Shown: positions 1 to 8,759 of the stretch, one piece after another
How the letters are laid out: every line of letters begins with the position of its first letter
How positions within the stretch are numbered: position 1 is the stretch's first letter
DNA from: Phycisphaerales bacterium
Lineage (GTDB): Bacteria; Planctomycetota; Phycisphaerae; Phycisphaerales; SM1A02
Direction: 5' to 3'
Assembly: GCA_007693845.1 (NCBI GenBank)
Contig: RECV01000235.1
Span: 1 to 47,310 of the forward strand
DNA: 47,310 nucleotides
Made by a program: the position numbers and the translations under genes
Notes under the pieces: model-generated
The model's database searches: none
What the model was told of the DNA's origin: nothing
What the model saw: only the letters and a program-made list of their open reading frames with translations

Positions 1-1201
1 CCATGCCGGTTTCGATCAGATCATTGGCGCAGGCGAAGCTGAAGCGAACGTGGTTGCGGCCGATCTCGCCGAAGTCGTCGCCCGGCACGACCGCGACTCG
101 GGCCTCATCCAGCAGGGCGGTCGCAAAGTCCACCGCGGAATGAACCTGCGCGCCTTTCGGCGATGTTCGGCCGAAATAGGCGCTGATATCAGGGAAGGCG
201 TAGAACGCGCCGGTCGGCCTTGGACACACGACACCGTCGATTGCGCTGAGTCGAGTGTGGATCAGTTCGGCCCGTTGCGCAAAGGTCTGCCGCATCGTCT
301 CAACGGCTTCCCCGCCGTTGGTGAGCGCCTCGACGATGGCGGAATAGCAGAAACTGGTGATGTTGCTGGTCATCTGGCTCTGGAGGCGCGTCATCGCCTT
401 GATGAACGTGCCGTCATCGCCCGGTGCGCAGGTGTACCCGATGCGCCAGCCGGTCATGGCGTATGCCTTGCTCAATCCGCCGATGGTGATCACGCGGTCG
501 GCGATGGAATCGAGCGAACCGAGTGAGAGGTGTTCGATCCCGCCGTAGATGAGCTTCTCGTACATCTCATCGGTCAGGATGACGAGATGCGGGTGACGTT
601 CCAGGACGGCTGCGAGCTCACGCAATTCATCCGGCGTGTACATCGTGCCGCACGGGTTGGACGGGCTGTTGATGATCAGGAGCCGTGTGCGATCCGTGAT
701 GGCCGCTTCGAGCTGATCCGCGGTGATCTTGAAATCGTTCTCCACCGCACCGGGCAGTTCCTTCACAATGCCGCCGGCGAGTTCGATGATCGGGCGGTAA
801 CTCACCCACGCGGGGGTGGGCAGAACCACTTCCTGTTCCTTGCCGGGATCGAGCAGGCAATGGAGCGCGAGATAGATGGAATGCTTGCCGCCGACGTTGA
901 TGATGATGTCATCCGAGGCGCACTGAATGCGATTTTCATCGCGCAGCTTGGATGCGATCGCAGCCCGAGCCGCCGGCTCACCGGCGACGGGGGCGTAGCG
1001 GGTCTTGCCGGCCCGCAGCGCCTCGATGGCGGCCTCCTTGATGAAATCCGGCGTGTCGAAGTCCGGCTCGCCCGCGCCGAAGCCGATGACATCCTCGCCG
1101 GCCGCGCGGAGTTCCTTGACCTTGGCGGTAATGGCCAGTGTCGATGAACCGGCAAGGCGGGCCACGCGGTCGGATAACGTGAGGGCGCTGGTCACAGGCA
1201 T
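1..1201 (-). CDS. aspB: Class I/II aminotransferase, aspartate aminotransferase type (3' end cut by window edge)
   Basis: This is a PLP-dependent aminotransferase, most like the bacterial Ib aspartate aminotransferases that interconvert aspartate/2-oxoglutarate and oxaloacetate/glutamate in the cytoplasm. The reading frame is open from an ATG at 1201 to the window edge, 400 codons. It has the N-terminal IGFGAGEPDFDTP segment, the SNPCGTMYTP loop that contacts the cofactor, and SKAYAMTGWRIGY, whose lysine (about residue 245) should form the Schiff base. The last visible residues (RFSFACANDLIETGM) match the region close to the C-terminus of the family, so only about ten residues are probably missing. 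The gene is divergent from the E1 genes across a 198-base gap. Exact substrate preference cannot be read from the sequence, so the symbol is tentative. Confidence 0.9.
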   Translation of the reverse strand, partial: MPVTSALTLSDRVARLAGSSTLAITAKVKELRAAGEDVIGFGAGEPDFDTPDFIKEAAIEALRAGKTRYAPVAGEPAARAAIASKLRDENRIQCASDDIIINVGGKHSIYLALHCLLDPGKEQEVVLPTPAWVSYRPIIELAGGIVKELPGAVENDFKITADQLEAAITDRTRLLIINSPSNPCGTMYTPDELRELAAVLERHPHLVILTDEMYEKLIYGGIEHLSLGSLDSIADRVITIGGLSKAYAMTGWRIGYTCAPGDDGTFIKAMTRLQSQMTSNITSFCYSAIVEALTNGGEAVETMRQTFAQRAELIHTRLSAIDGVVCPRPTGAFYAFPDISAYFGRTSPKGAQVHSAVDFATALLDEARVAVVPGDDFGEIGRNHVRFSFACANDLIETGM

Positions 1202-1399
1202 AACATGTTCAGGATACCCGCGCGCCACGGTGCATGTGGGCTGGGCGGGCCGAAATCACGGTCATGTGGCCCGCCGCGTCGGTTTTTTCTACCATGGGGG
1301 GAGACCCGTTGCGTCAGCCGCTCGCCGGTTGGCGACGCGAAACCGAACACTCCCCCGCTCCCGCTCAGCGGACGAGCGGCCACACCACGGGAGCCCGCC

Positions 1400-2578
1400 A
1401 TGCCTACCAAGACCGCAAGCAAACGATCATCCGGCACGAAGCAGAGCGCCCAACGTCGCGTGACTGAAGTCGTCGCCCCGGAGAATGAACGCCCCATGCG
1501 CAAGACCATCGACCTCGGCGATATTGAAGATCTGCAGATTCTCAACGAAGAAGGCGAGGTCGATGAAGCGCTCGATCCGAATCTCAGCGAGGATGAACTC
1601 AAGAAGATTCACCGTGCGATGGTGATGACGCGCAAATTTGATATCCGTATGCTCGCCATGCAAAGGCAGGGGGAAATGGGGACCTTCGCGCCCGGCCTCG
1701 GTCAGGAAGCGACGCAGATCGGACAGGTCTACCCGCTCAACGCCAAGGACTGGTTCAGCCCGTCGTACCGTTCGTTTGGCGCCCAGCTTTGGCGCGGCTG
1801 GACGCTGGACGGGCTCATGCTGCTCTGGGCCGGCTACTACGAGGGCTTTGAGATTCCGGAAGGGATCAACGACACGCCCTTCTCGATCGTCATCGGCTCG
1901 CATGTTCTGCCCGCCACCGGACTGGGAATGGCCGCCAAGATTCGCGGCGACAAATCGGTCGTCGTGACCAACTTCGGCGATGGCGCAAGCTCACAGGGTG
2001 CGGTCGCGGAAGCGTTCAATTTCGCATCCGTGTACAAAGCGCCGGTCATCTTCGTCCTGGAGAACAACGGCTGGGCGATTTCCATCCCGGCCGAGAAGCA
2101 GGCCGCGGTCCGAGAGTTCGCGCGGCGTGGCGCGGGATTTGGAATTCCCTCGATCCGCGTGGACGGCAACGATATCCTCGGCATGATTGTCGCCTCGCAG
2201 CAGGCCGCCGATCACGGACGTGCCGGCAAGGGGCCGTACCTCGTCGAAGCCGTCACGTACCGGATGAGCGTCCACACCACCGCGGACGACCCGAAGGTGT
2301 ACCGCAAAGAGGATGAGGTGAAAGCATGGGAAGCGAAGTGCCCCATCCGCCGATTTGAAATCTACCTGCGCAACAAGGGAATTCTCGACGATGCCGACTT
2401 TGAACGCATCGGCAAGGAGTGTGAGGCAGAGATTCTCGAAGCCCGTGAGAAGTTCCGCGCCCGAGCGAAAGCGAAGCCGCGCGAGGTGTTTGATTATCTC
2501 TACACCGAAATGCCGCCTGAGCTGAAAGAACAACAGGAAGAGTACTTCCGAAAACTGGACCGCAAAGGTGTGGAATGA
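1400..2578 (+). CDS. pdhA: Pyruvate dehydrogenase (or related 2-oxoacid dehydrogenase) E1 component, alpha subunit
   Basis: This is the alpha subunit of the thiamine-diphosphate E1 enzyme, which decarboxylates a 2-oxoacid and passes the acyl group to the lipoyl domain of E2. The 392-residue product has the TPP/magnesium motif GDGASSQG starting at about residue 193, ending in the two asparagines of ENNGW at 222-223, the standard spacing. It also has the family segment GSHVLPATGLGMAAK. I start at the ATG at 1400, preceded by a GGGAG-like site. The frame stays open back to 1205, but that part is low-complexity and lies in the divergent promoter region. The beta subunit follows after 71 bases. 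No E2 or E3 is in the window. A branched-chain 2-oxoacid dehydrogenase is the main alternative; the GINDTPFSIVIGSH segment looks more pyruvate-like. Confidence 0.93.
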   Translation: MPTKTASKRSSGTKQSAQRRVTEVVAPENERPMRKTIDLGDIEDLQILNEEGEVDEALDPNLSEDELKKIHRAMVMTRKFDIRMLAMQRQGEMGTFAPGLGQEATQIGQVYPLNAKDWFSPSYRSFGAQLWRGWTLDGLMLLWAGYYEGFEIPEGINDTPFSIVIGSHVLPATGLGMAAKIRGDKSVVVTNFGDGASSQGAVAEAFNFASVYKAPVIFVLENNGWAISIPAEKQAAVREFARRGAGFGIPSIRVDGNDILGMIVASQQAADHGRAGKGPYLVEAVTYRMSVHTTADDPKVYRKEDEVKAWEAKCPIRRFEIYLRNKGILDDADFERIGKECEAEILEAREKFRARAKAKPREVFDYLYTEMPPELKEQQEEYFRKLDRKGVE

Positions 2579-2649
2579 CCGCCTGAAAGTCGCCGCGAGA
2601 TATCTCAAAAGATTTGAAGCCCCTCACTCTCGAGAAGGATACGAACACG

Positions 2650-3633
2650 ATGCCGCAGATGACCATGGTTCAGGCCCTCAACCTCGCCCTCGATCAGTCC
2701 ATGGAATCCGATGATCGTGTCTGCCTGATGGGTGAAGACATCGGTGTGAACGGCGGTGTGTTCCGCGTCACGCAAAATCTGCTCAAAAAGTACGGCGAAA
2801 ACCGTGTGATGGACACCCCCCTGGCTGAGTGCAGCATCATCGGAACCGCGGTCGGCATGGCGATGTACGGACTCAAGCCCGTCCCCGAGATCCAGTTCTC
2901 CGGCTTCACCATGCAGGCGTTTGATCAGATCGAGCAGAACATGGCCCGCATGCGCAACCGCTCCCGCGGCCGGTACCCCATCAGCATGGTCATGCGCGCG
3001 CCCTACGGCGGCGGCATCCGCGCCGTCGAGCATCATTCCGAATCGCGCGAAGCGTATTGGGCGCATACGCCCGGCCTGAAGTGCGTCATCCCCTCCGGGC
3101 CGCGCAATGCACGGGCGCTGCTCAAGGCGGCGATCGACGATCCCGATCCGGTGGTGTTCTACGAACCCAAGGCGGTATACCGCGCCTTCAAGGAAGATGT
3201 GCCGGATGAACCGGAATCCATGGAGATCGGCAAGGCAAAAGTCGCGCGCGAAGGAAATGACCTGACGATGATCGCCTGGGGCGCGATGATGCGACCGGCT
3301 GCGGAAGCGGCGGACGATCTTGCGGACCTGCACGGCATTGATGTTGAGCTGATCGATCTGCTCTCGATCAAGCCGATGGACACCGAGACGATCGTGAATT
3401 CGGTCAGCAAGACTGGTCGGTGCCTCATCGTGCAGGAAGCGCCGCAGACGTGCAGCGTGGCGAGCGAAATCATCGCACGGCTCAACGAGAAGGCGTTCGA
3501 GTATCTCATCGCGCCGATCAAGCGGGTCAGCGGATACGACATCATCTTCCCGTACTACCAGACTGAGCAGCACTACCTGCCCGATCCGGATACGGTGATC
3601 GAAGCCGCGAAGGATGTGATGGCGTGGGAATAG
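2650..3633 (+). CDS. pdhB: Pyruvate dehydrogenase (or related 2-oxoacid dehydrogenase) E1 component, beta subunit
   Basis: This 327-residue protein is the partner of the E1 alpha subunit just upstream; alpha2beta2 E1 binds TPP between the subunits. Recognisable parts are MGEDIGVNGGVFRVT near the N-terminus, the conserved TPLAECSIIGTAVGMA segment with the glutamate that activates the TPP ring, and the C-terminal transketolase domain (LIDLLSIKPMDTETI). The start at 2650 is chosen because GAGAAGGA lies about ten bases upstream; an ATG at 2614 is in frame but has no such site. The length is normal for the family. It is probably co-transcribed with the alpha gene. It ends convergently with the ABC ATPase gene, and no clear terminator is visible in the 77-base gap. 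Confidence 0.93.
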   Translation: MPQMTMVQALNLALDQSMESDDRVCLMGEDIGVNGGVFRVTQNLLKKYGENRVMDTPLAECSIIGTAVGMAMYGLKPVPEIQFSGFTMQAFDQIEQNMARMRNRSRGRYPISMVMRAPYGGGIRAVEHHSESREAYWAHTPGLKCVIPSGPRNARALLKAAIDDPDPVVFYEPKAVYRAFKEDVPDEPESMEIGKAKVAREGNDLTMIAWGAMMRPAAEAADDLADLHGIDVELIDLLSIKPMDTETIVNSVSKTGRCLIVQEAPQTCSVASEIIARLNEKAFEYLIAPIKRVSGYDIIFPYYQTEQHYLPDPDTVIEAAKDVMAWE

Positions 3634-3710
3634 CACGACCGTCACTTCTTACGCGCTGCTGCAAGCAATCTGAAAGGGGAGTTTCGGAGATGAACTGGGA
3701 CGCACTGGGA

Positions 3711-4868
3711 TCATCGTAAAACTGTGACCGGAGAACTGGGTGTCACAGGCCGATGGCCAATGCTCGTTCCTTCACGGTCAGCGCGGAACAATCGCACGTG
3801 AGCCGGATCGATTCGGTAAGAAGCGATCTCGCCAGGAACTGGGGCGGAAGCCGACCGCCACGGCACGGTGATCCGCGTGCCGTCGGCAGTGCCGCCAATG
3901 ATGTAGCGCTGTTCCCCCACCCGATCCTCACTCTCGATGGTGATATCGAGAACGCCGCGGCGCTCGGCCACGGTGTCCACCGGCTGCGCTGCGGCGGGGC
4001 GAAAGCCCGCCACCACGGTCTGACCGTCGGACAGTTGGGACGCCAGCACCTCCTCGCCGAACAGATCTTCCGCGATCGGCAGTCGCGACTTCGCCAGGTG
4101 AACCGACCAGTTCCCCTGCTCGCGCACCAGATTGCCTTCAAGCAGGTTCATCGCCGGCCGCCCGAGGAAGGAGGCGACGAAACGATTCGCGGGCCAGTCG
4201 TAGACCTCGCCCGGCGCGCCGAACTGACGAATCGCGCCGTCGTGCATCACGGCAAGATGATCGGCCAGACCGAGCGCTTCGTCCTGATCATGGGTGACGT
4301 ACAGGAACGTGGTACCCGTCGAATGGTGGATCCGCCGAATCTCACGGCGCAGATGATCTCGCAACATCACATCCAGATTGCTCAGCGGTTCGTCGAGCAG
4401 AAGGACGCGCGGCTCGATGATCAGCGCTCGCCCGAGAGCGGTGCGCTGTCGCTCGCCACCGGAGAGTTCCCCCGGCTCTCGATCTGCAAAGCGGCTGAGT
4501 TCAAGCAACTGAAGCATGGCGAGCACACGCCGGGCTCGTTCGGCCCGATGCACGCCGCGCGTGCGCAGCGGGAATTCCAGATTGCTGCGCACCGAAAGGT
4601 GCGGATAGAGCGCGTGGTCCTGAAAGACCATGGCGGTGCCGCGGCGGTCAGGGGCAAGTCGATTGACCCGCCCGCCGTCAATTCGAATCTCCCCGCGATC
4701 GGGCTTCTCGAGTCCCGCAATAAGTCGCAGCAGCGTTGTCTTGCCGCAGCCGGACGGTCCGACAATGACGCCGAACGCCCCGTCGGGCACGCTGAGTGAG
4801 ACGTCCTCAACCGCCCGTGCGTCGCTGGAGAAGCGTTTCGATAGGTTGCGGAGTTCGATCGCCGCCAT
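3711..4868 (-). CDS. ABC transporter ATP-binding protein, MalK/UgpC type
   Basis: This is the cytoplasmic ATPase of a CUT1-type carbohydrate (or glycerol-phosphate-like) importer. The 385-residue protein has Walker A GPSGCGKTT near residue 38, Q-loop VFQDHALYPHL, signature LSGGERQR, Walker B VLLLDEP, and the switch histidine in YVTHDQDEAL. A C-terminal OB/TOBE regulatory region follows (VVAGFRPAA and the terminal IDPAHVRLF). The start at 4868 gives the usual MAAIELRNLSKRF beginning; the frame extends to 4916 but that extension is not family-like. No permease or binding protein lies next to it. ATPases of this class are often shared by several sugar transporters, so it may be an orphan serving transporters elsewhere. 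Confidence 0.92.
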   Translation of the reverse strand: MAAIELRNLSKRFSSDARAVEDVSLSVPDGAFGVIVGPSGCGKTTLLRLIAGLEKPDRGEIRIDGGRVNRLAPDRRGTAMVFQDHALYPHLSVRSNLEFPLRTRGVHRAERARRVLAMLQLLELSRFADREPGELSGGERQRTALGRALIIEPRVLLLDEPLSNLDVMLRDHLRREIRRIHHSTGTTFLYVTHDQDEALGLADHLAVMHDGAIRQFGAPGEVYDWPANRFVASFLGRPAMNLLEGNLVREQGNWSVHLAKSRLPIAEDLFGEEVLASQLSDGQTVVAGFRPAAAQPVDTVAERRGVLDITIESEDRVGEQRYIIGGTADGTRITVPWRSASAPVPGEIASYRIDPAHVRLFRADREGTSIGHRPVTPSSPVTVLR

Positions 4869-4913
4869 GCGGGTGCCCTCGGTTTCGTTGCGCCAAGATA
4901 GACGAGATGGGTG

Positions 4914-4940
4914 CAAAGAAAAACCCGGCGAATCGCCGGG
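4914..4940 (-). terminator. Intrinsic terminator for the dockerin-repeat gene
   Basis: On the minus strand a perfect 7-base-pair stem (CCCGGCG paired with CGCCGGG, 4924-4940, three-base loop) is followed directly by a T-rich run (TTTTTCTTT, 4923 down to 4915). This is a textbook rho-independent terminator placed 40 bases after the stop codon of the secreted dockerin-repeat gene and just before the start of the ABC ATPase gene. It should separate the two minus-strand transcripts. Confidence 0.85.
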
Positions 4941-4979
4941 CTGGGAAAGTATCCGGTTTTCGGTTGGGATTGCTGCGGA

Positions 4980-6389
4980 TCAGTCGCAGTCGCCCCAGTT
5001 TTCGAGCAGCAGGAGCAGATCGAACACGTTGACCGTGCCGCTGCCATCAAGGTCCGCATCACACCCTTCGCACCTGCCCCAGTTTTCAAGCAGCAAGAGC
5101 AGGTCAAGCACGTTGACGGTTCCCGTTCCATCGAGATCGCCCGTACAAGTGGGTTCATCGATCGGGGTAGGGACAAGCACCGGAATCGTGACCGAATCCG
5201 GCGTGCCGGGCCGGAAGAGCGCGAGTTCAACTTCACCCATCATCGGAGGGGTATTGGTGGTGACCGAGAAGTTGTACAGGGTGCTCCAGCGGAGCGCATT
5301 GGCGTTGGTGTTTTCGTCGTAGGTTTCACCCGCCCAGCGAATGGAGTCCTGCGAGACGGTCATCTCCCACGGCTCGTTCGAATAGGGTTCGCCGCTGTGG
5401 TAGAAGACATCGCTGTAGTAGGTGTCGAGAACGTCGACCCCCGGTCCGAGCGGAATTTCGAACGCTTGGCCGGATCGATGCGAGTTCATGTTGTGGACGG
5501 CATACTCATAGCGCCAAGTGCCATCGCCGTTGTCGTAGACGTGGTATCCCACATGAAAGCGTCCATCCACCGGCGTGCCGGGAATGTCAACAACTTCGAT
5601 GACGACTTCAGGTTCATGTTCGAGCCAAGCGAAAATGGCCGGCTGCAGGTTCGAGGTACCGGTACCCGCTCCGAGATTGTAGCTGTTCCCCGCCGGGGAC
5701 GGATTGACTTTCTCATAGGTCGCATTGTTGTGGCGTCGATCAGAACTGCCTTCCTGCGGATGAACGTAGTGCCCTTCGATGTAAAACGACGCGCCCTGGT
5801 TCAAGGCGGGATTGAGATCATCATCGTGGACCTGAAGGCGTTTGAAGATCGCATCACCGGTCAATTGCCAGTTCAGTTCGTAGGGATATTGAACGCCGCT
5901 GATCGAAGCATTGACCTCCGACCGCGGGCCGAGGCCGCCCTGCACGCCGTTCAGAGTGGCCGAGTACGGATCGCGGCAGCCCGGCTCGAGGAACGTCGGA
6001 CACCCGCTGGGTCCGTTACATGTACCGCAACCACCGAATTGGAGCGCACAAAATCCGTGCTTCAGCCAGGACATACCAATCATCTCGATCCGGCCGTCAC
6101 GATAGCGGTACATATTCTGAGCGATGACGGGATGCATCGAGATACTGTTGTCCCAAAGCAGCGTTTCGTCTCCAGCGTTGAATGAATCGGTTTGGATGGA
6201 GAAGGCGTGAATATCGCCCACCCGTCCCCAGCTCTGCGTCGATCCCATCTGGCAGACAGCGATATCGGGGCCGATTGAATCACCACCTGTCCCAAGTTCC
6301 GTACTGGCGTGTCCTTCAATGTTGAGCTGTCCGATGAGCATGACTGTCGCCAGTGCGGTCAGCCCGCCGATTGTTCCGTACTTTCTCAC
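4980..6389 (-). CDS. Secreted protein with C-terminal tandem dockerin-like repeats
   Basis: This is a 469-residue exported protein. It begins with a signal peptide (MRKYGTIGGLTALATVMLIG, cleavage probably near HAS at about 29). The body, roughly residues 30-400, belongs to no family I can name, but it looks like a beta-rich extracellular domain with several cysteines (CGTCNGPSGCP). The C-terminus, about residues 413-469, holds two calcium-loop repeats of dockerin type I form, DLDGTGTVNVLDLLLLLENW and a near copy starting DLDGSGTVNVFD. In planctomycetes such repeats commonly end secreted proteins that have no cellulosome context, so a surface-attachment or stability role is inference. A strong terminator follows the gene. 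No cohesin gene is visible nearby. Confidence 0.8.
   Translation of the reverse strand: MRKYGTIGGLTALATVMLIGQLNIEGHASTELGTGGDSIGPDIAVCQMGSTQSWGRVGDIHAFSIQTDSFNAGDETLLWDNSISMHPVIAQNMYRYRDGRIEMIGMSWLKHGFCALQFGGCGTCNGPSGCPTFLEPGCRDPYSATLNGVQGGLGPRSEVNASISGVQYPYELNWQLTGDAIFKRLQVHDDDLNPALNQGASFYIEGHYVHPQEGSSDRRHNNATYEKVNPSPAGNSYNLGAGTGTSNLQPAIFAWLEHEPEVVIEVVDIPGTPVDGRFHVGYHVYDNGDGTWRYEYAVHNMNSHRSGQAFEIPLGPGVDVLDTYYSDVFYHSGEPYSNEPWEMTVSQDSIRWAGETYDENTNANALRWSTLYNFSVTTNTPPMMGEVELALFRPGTPDSVTIPVLVPTPIDEPTCTGDLDGTGTVNVLDLLLLLENWGRCEGCDADLDGSGTVNVFDLLLLLENWGDCD
4993..5144 (-). repeat. 84-base tandem duplication encoding two dockerin-like calcium loops
   Basis: The segment starting at 4993 and the segment starting at 5077 are near copies offset by 84 bases (28 codons). 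Each encodes one DxDGxGxVNVxDLLLLLENWG unit. The copies differ mostly at third codon positions, so the duplication is probably old and kept under protein-level selection. Confidence 0.75.
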
Positions 6390-6644
6390 GATGAACTCCT
6401 TCGAGGGGCAACATCAGGGTAACGTCGCGAAATGCGCACTATCTGCATACGCAGCGAAAGATCGCTAAATGCCCCGTGGCATCGCTGCGACCGAACAGAT
6501 TCCGGATCGGTGAATGATAGTCACCGCATGGCAGGTCTACTATTGCCCATGTGAATACGGAGTCAAATCCAAACTCCGCACATTAACGCATTGCCGTTCA
6601 TCCATTGTTTCCCGATCACCCGTTTTACCAAAGGATCCCTCTCC

Positions 6645-7502
6645 ATGCCCCGATCTTTGCCCTGGTTCGTGCTCGGTATCGCTGCCGGATGCATTCTCCC
6701 GACGGCCGGATTTCTGTTCGGTGCCGCTTCGACCGCCCAGCCGGCGGATTTGATTCAGGCAAGGCAAGTCGAAATTGTGGATGAGCTCGGCACGCGCCTG
6801 ATGGTTCTGGGGGCCAGCCAGACCGGCGGTGCTGTCAGCGTGCGGGATCAGCTGGGTCGAACCATGCTGCTGCTCGGTGCCGGTCCCGAAGGCGGGATCG
6901 TCGCCCTCAATCGTGTGGAGGATCAGAGGCGCGCCGCCAACCTTCGCGCAACCGGTCAAGGTGCTGCACTGGAACTTTATGACGATCGACAGAATCGAAC
7001 CATCCACGTTCAGAGCGATCGAAAACATACGAACATCGAGTTACGGCGGGCGGAATCGCCCGGCGAGCGTATCCGTCTGGACTTTTCGCAACGCGATGCA
7101 GCAACCCTGCGTTTGATCCGCGGCGAGCAGGATCTGCTTCGCCTCGGCGTCCATTCGCTCAACAGCGGTATGGTGGAATCATTTCACGTCAGTGGTGATC
7201 GCCTGGTCGTTCTCAGCACGACCTCTGATCAACAGGGACAAATGGCGACATTCGCGCCGGGTGACAATCCGCTTGTGCACCTGACGGCGACTCCCGATCA
7301 TGTCGGCCAGCTCTACACGTTCGGCCCCGATCGACGTCCGTGGATCGCGCTGGCATCACATCCGACCGGCCCGTCCCTGCGCCTGTTCAATCCTGAAGGT
7401 CACCCGGTCGTGGCCCTCGAAAGTGACGAGGACGGAGCGGGTGAGATCAGGATGTGGAGCAAGGACGGACCGGGGCATGTGATCCGTGCTGAGGATCGAT
7501 GA
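6645..7502 (+). CDS. Membrane-anchored or exported repeat protein of unknown function
   Basis: The product has 285 residues. The N-terminus (MPRSLPWFVLGIAAGCILPT) is a signal peptide or signal anchor; the cysteine after GIAAG is not a convincing lipobox. From about residue 30 to the end the sequence is a run of roughly 20-residue units of the type hDxxGxxhhxLxxxxxGxxh, for example VDELGTRLMVLG, RDQLGRTMLLLG and NPEGHPVVALE. Short strands punctuated by D/N-x-G turns suggest a beta-solenoid or beta-propeller-like fold; this is inference from periodicity. The start at 6645 is supported by AAAGGA ten bases upstream; the open frame back to 6591 is not needed. It stands alone, 255 bases from the divergent dockerin gene, and ends 23 bases from the convergent coiled-coil gene. 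No function can be assigned. Confidence 0.7.
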   Translation: MPRSLPWFVLGIAAGCILPTAGFLFGAASTAQPADLIQARQVEIVDELGTRLMVLGASQTGGAVSVRDQLGRTMLLLGAGPEGGIVALNRVEDQRRAANLRATGQGAALELYDDRQNRTIHVQSDRKHTNIELRRAESPGERIRLDFSQRDAATLRLIRGEQDLLRLGVHSLNSGMVESFHVSGDRLVVLSTTSDQQGQMATFAPGDNPLVHLTATPDHVGQLYTFGPDRRPWIALASHPTGPSLRLFNPEGHPVVALESDEDGAGEIRMWSKDGPGHVIRAEDR

Positions 7503-7525
7503 CCTTTGTCGATGCGTCCGGGCGG

Positions 7526-7849
7526 TCAATCCGCGCCGTGCGCATCGCTGTCGTCGATGAAATTATCATCATCCTGCTGCGTGTTGCGATCCCGGTTGGA
7601 TTGTTCGATCAGGCGACGAAGATACGCATTTTCTCGGCGCGTCGCTTCAAGATCAAAGACCAGGTACTTGACGCTGAGCCGAAGGTAATCCAGCGACTCC
7701 TGCAGTTCGGAGACGGCCTGCTGAATCCGTTCCCGCTTGCCCTGAGTTTCCTTGGCCAGCTTTTCGAGCGGCGATCGCTGCGACTGCGGCAGTTCGTTGA
7801 TCTTGTTGAGCAGTTCGGTGAATTTCTGCTGGAAGGTCTGTTCGTCCAT
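7526..7849 (-). CDS. Small coiled-coil protein of unknown function
   Basis: This 107-residue cytoplasmic protein is highly charged, with no signal peptide or membrane segment. Residues 1-90 are predicted helical by eye, with heptad-like spacing of L/I/V (LLNKINELPQSQRSPLEKL, then a second run up to YLRRLIEQSN), so a helical hairpin or coiled-coil oligomer is likely. The C-terminus is an acidic tail (DDDNFIDDSDAHGAD). GAGAGG lies about ten bases before the ATG at 7849. Codon use and clean start support a real gene, but I do not recognise the family. It lies downstream of the DUF3553 gene on the same strand, 256 bases away. Confidence 0.65.
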   Translation of the reverse strand: MDEQTFQQKFTELLNKINELPQSQRSPLEKLAKETQGKRERIQQAVSELQESLDYLRLSVKYLVFDLEATRRENAYLRRLIEQSNRDRNTQQDDDNFIDDSDAHGAD

Positions 7850-8105
7850 GGTGCTCGTCCTCTCTTCTTTTCTTCTCTCGAGTTGTGTTTCCGCAGGTCA
7901 ATCCGACCCGCGTGTCGTGAGAAGAGAAGAAACAACCACCGCGCCGCTGGCGCGTGCCAAACCGCGCCGAACCTTGAAACCGGTGATCTGCTCGCCTAGG
8001 CGTTGATTTTCTGGGACCGGCGTATTCGCCGTGCTGCGCGGTCACGCTGGATGTGGTTTTCGAGCAACATCCCGCGCTGATTTGTGGCCTCCCGGCCACA
8101 CGAGG

Positions 8106-8759
8106 TCAACGCGCCGCGGCCGTCCGGCGCAGCACGCGCTGAGCTGCGGCTGGCGCAGCGGCCGTCACTTCCCGGACCATGCCCGGCTCATCGCGGGCCT
8201 GCTGCAGCAAGCGGTCCAGATGCTGATCCCGTTCACGCACCCAGCGCTCAAAGTACTGCTCCAGTTCCTGCCGGGAAAATCGCGACAACGGATCCGATAA
8301 CCCGGATTGCGCCACGGCCCAATCGATGAGACCGCGCCCCGACCGGTCGAACCGATAGAGGTTCAGCGTAGCCACGAGCCGCTTCCGCAGACTGTTGAAC
8401 GGATCGCGGATCTCCTCGGGTAGCGTCGTCATGAATTCGAGAATCTTCCGCTGCGCGACGGGGCTCAACCAGTCATCGCTCTGGCGATCCAGCAGCGCGA
8501 GCTGCGTGCTGAGTTCGTCCGGCGAAGAGGCGGAGTCCAGTCCGACCGTCTCACCCTGCTGTTTCGACTCAACTCGCTGCAGGAGCGCGTGGGCAGAGAC
8601 CAGGCGCTTGAGTCCCGCGTTGGGAAATTTCACGGTGATTCGTTGCAACGGCTCGCCGTTCACCGATGTGTCTTCGGCCTTGATGACGGCGCCGACCCCC
8701 CATTCGGGGCGCTTGACATGCCGAACCTGATTGCCGTACTCGAAGCGGTGTTCTGCCAT
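8106..8759 (-). CDS. DUF3553 domain protein
   Basis: The 217-residue protein starts with a domain matching DUF3553 (VRHVKRPEWGVGAVI...LQRITVKFPNAGLKRLV, residues about 8-50), a small beta-barrel related in shape to the CarD/Tudor-like domains found on UvrD-family helicases and transcription-repair factors. The rest (about 70-217) is mostly helical and ends in an alanine/arginine-rich tail, and I do not recognise it. The ATG at 8759 fits the family start; the frame extends to 8834 without similarity. A role in nucleic-acid or RNA-polymerase contact is inference from the domain's usual partners. Confidence 0.72.
   Translation of the reverse strand: MAEHRFEYGNQVRHVKRPEWGVGAVIKAEDTSVNGEPLQRITVKFPNAGLKRLVSAHALLQRVESKQQGETVGLDSASSPDELSTQLALLDRQSDDWLSPVAQRKILEFMTTLPEEIRDPFNSLRKRLVATLNLYRFDRSGRGLIDWAVAQSGLSDPLSRFSRQELEQYFERWVRERDQHLDRLLQQARDEPGMVREVTAAAPAAAQRVLRRTAAAR

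Noticed and set aside
3690-3719. Nine-codon frame (MNWDALGSS) after AAAGGGGAG
   Set aside because: It is too short to judge, overlaps the convergent 3' end of the ABC ATPase gene, and is not obviously conserved; probably chance.
7940-7954. CGCGCC / GGCGCG hairpin between the DUF3553 and coiled-coil genes
   Set aside because: On the minus strand the bases that follow are only weakly T-rich, so it is not a convincing terminator.
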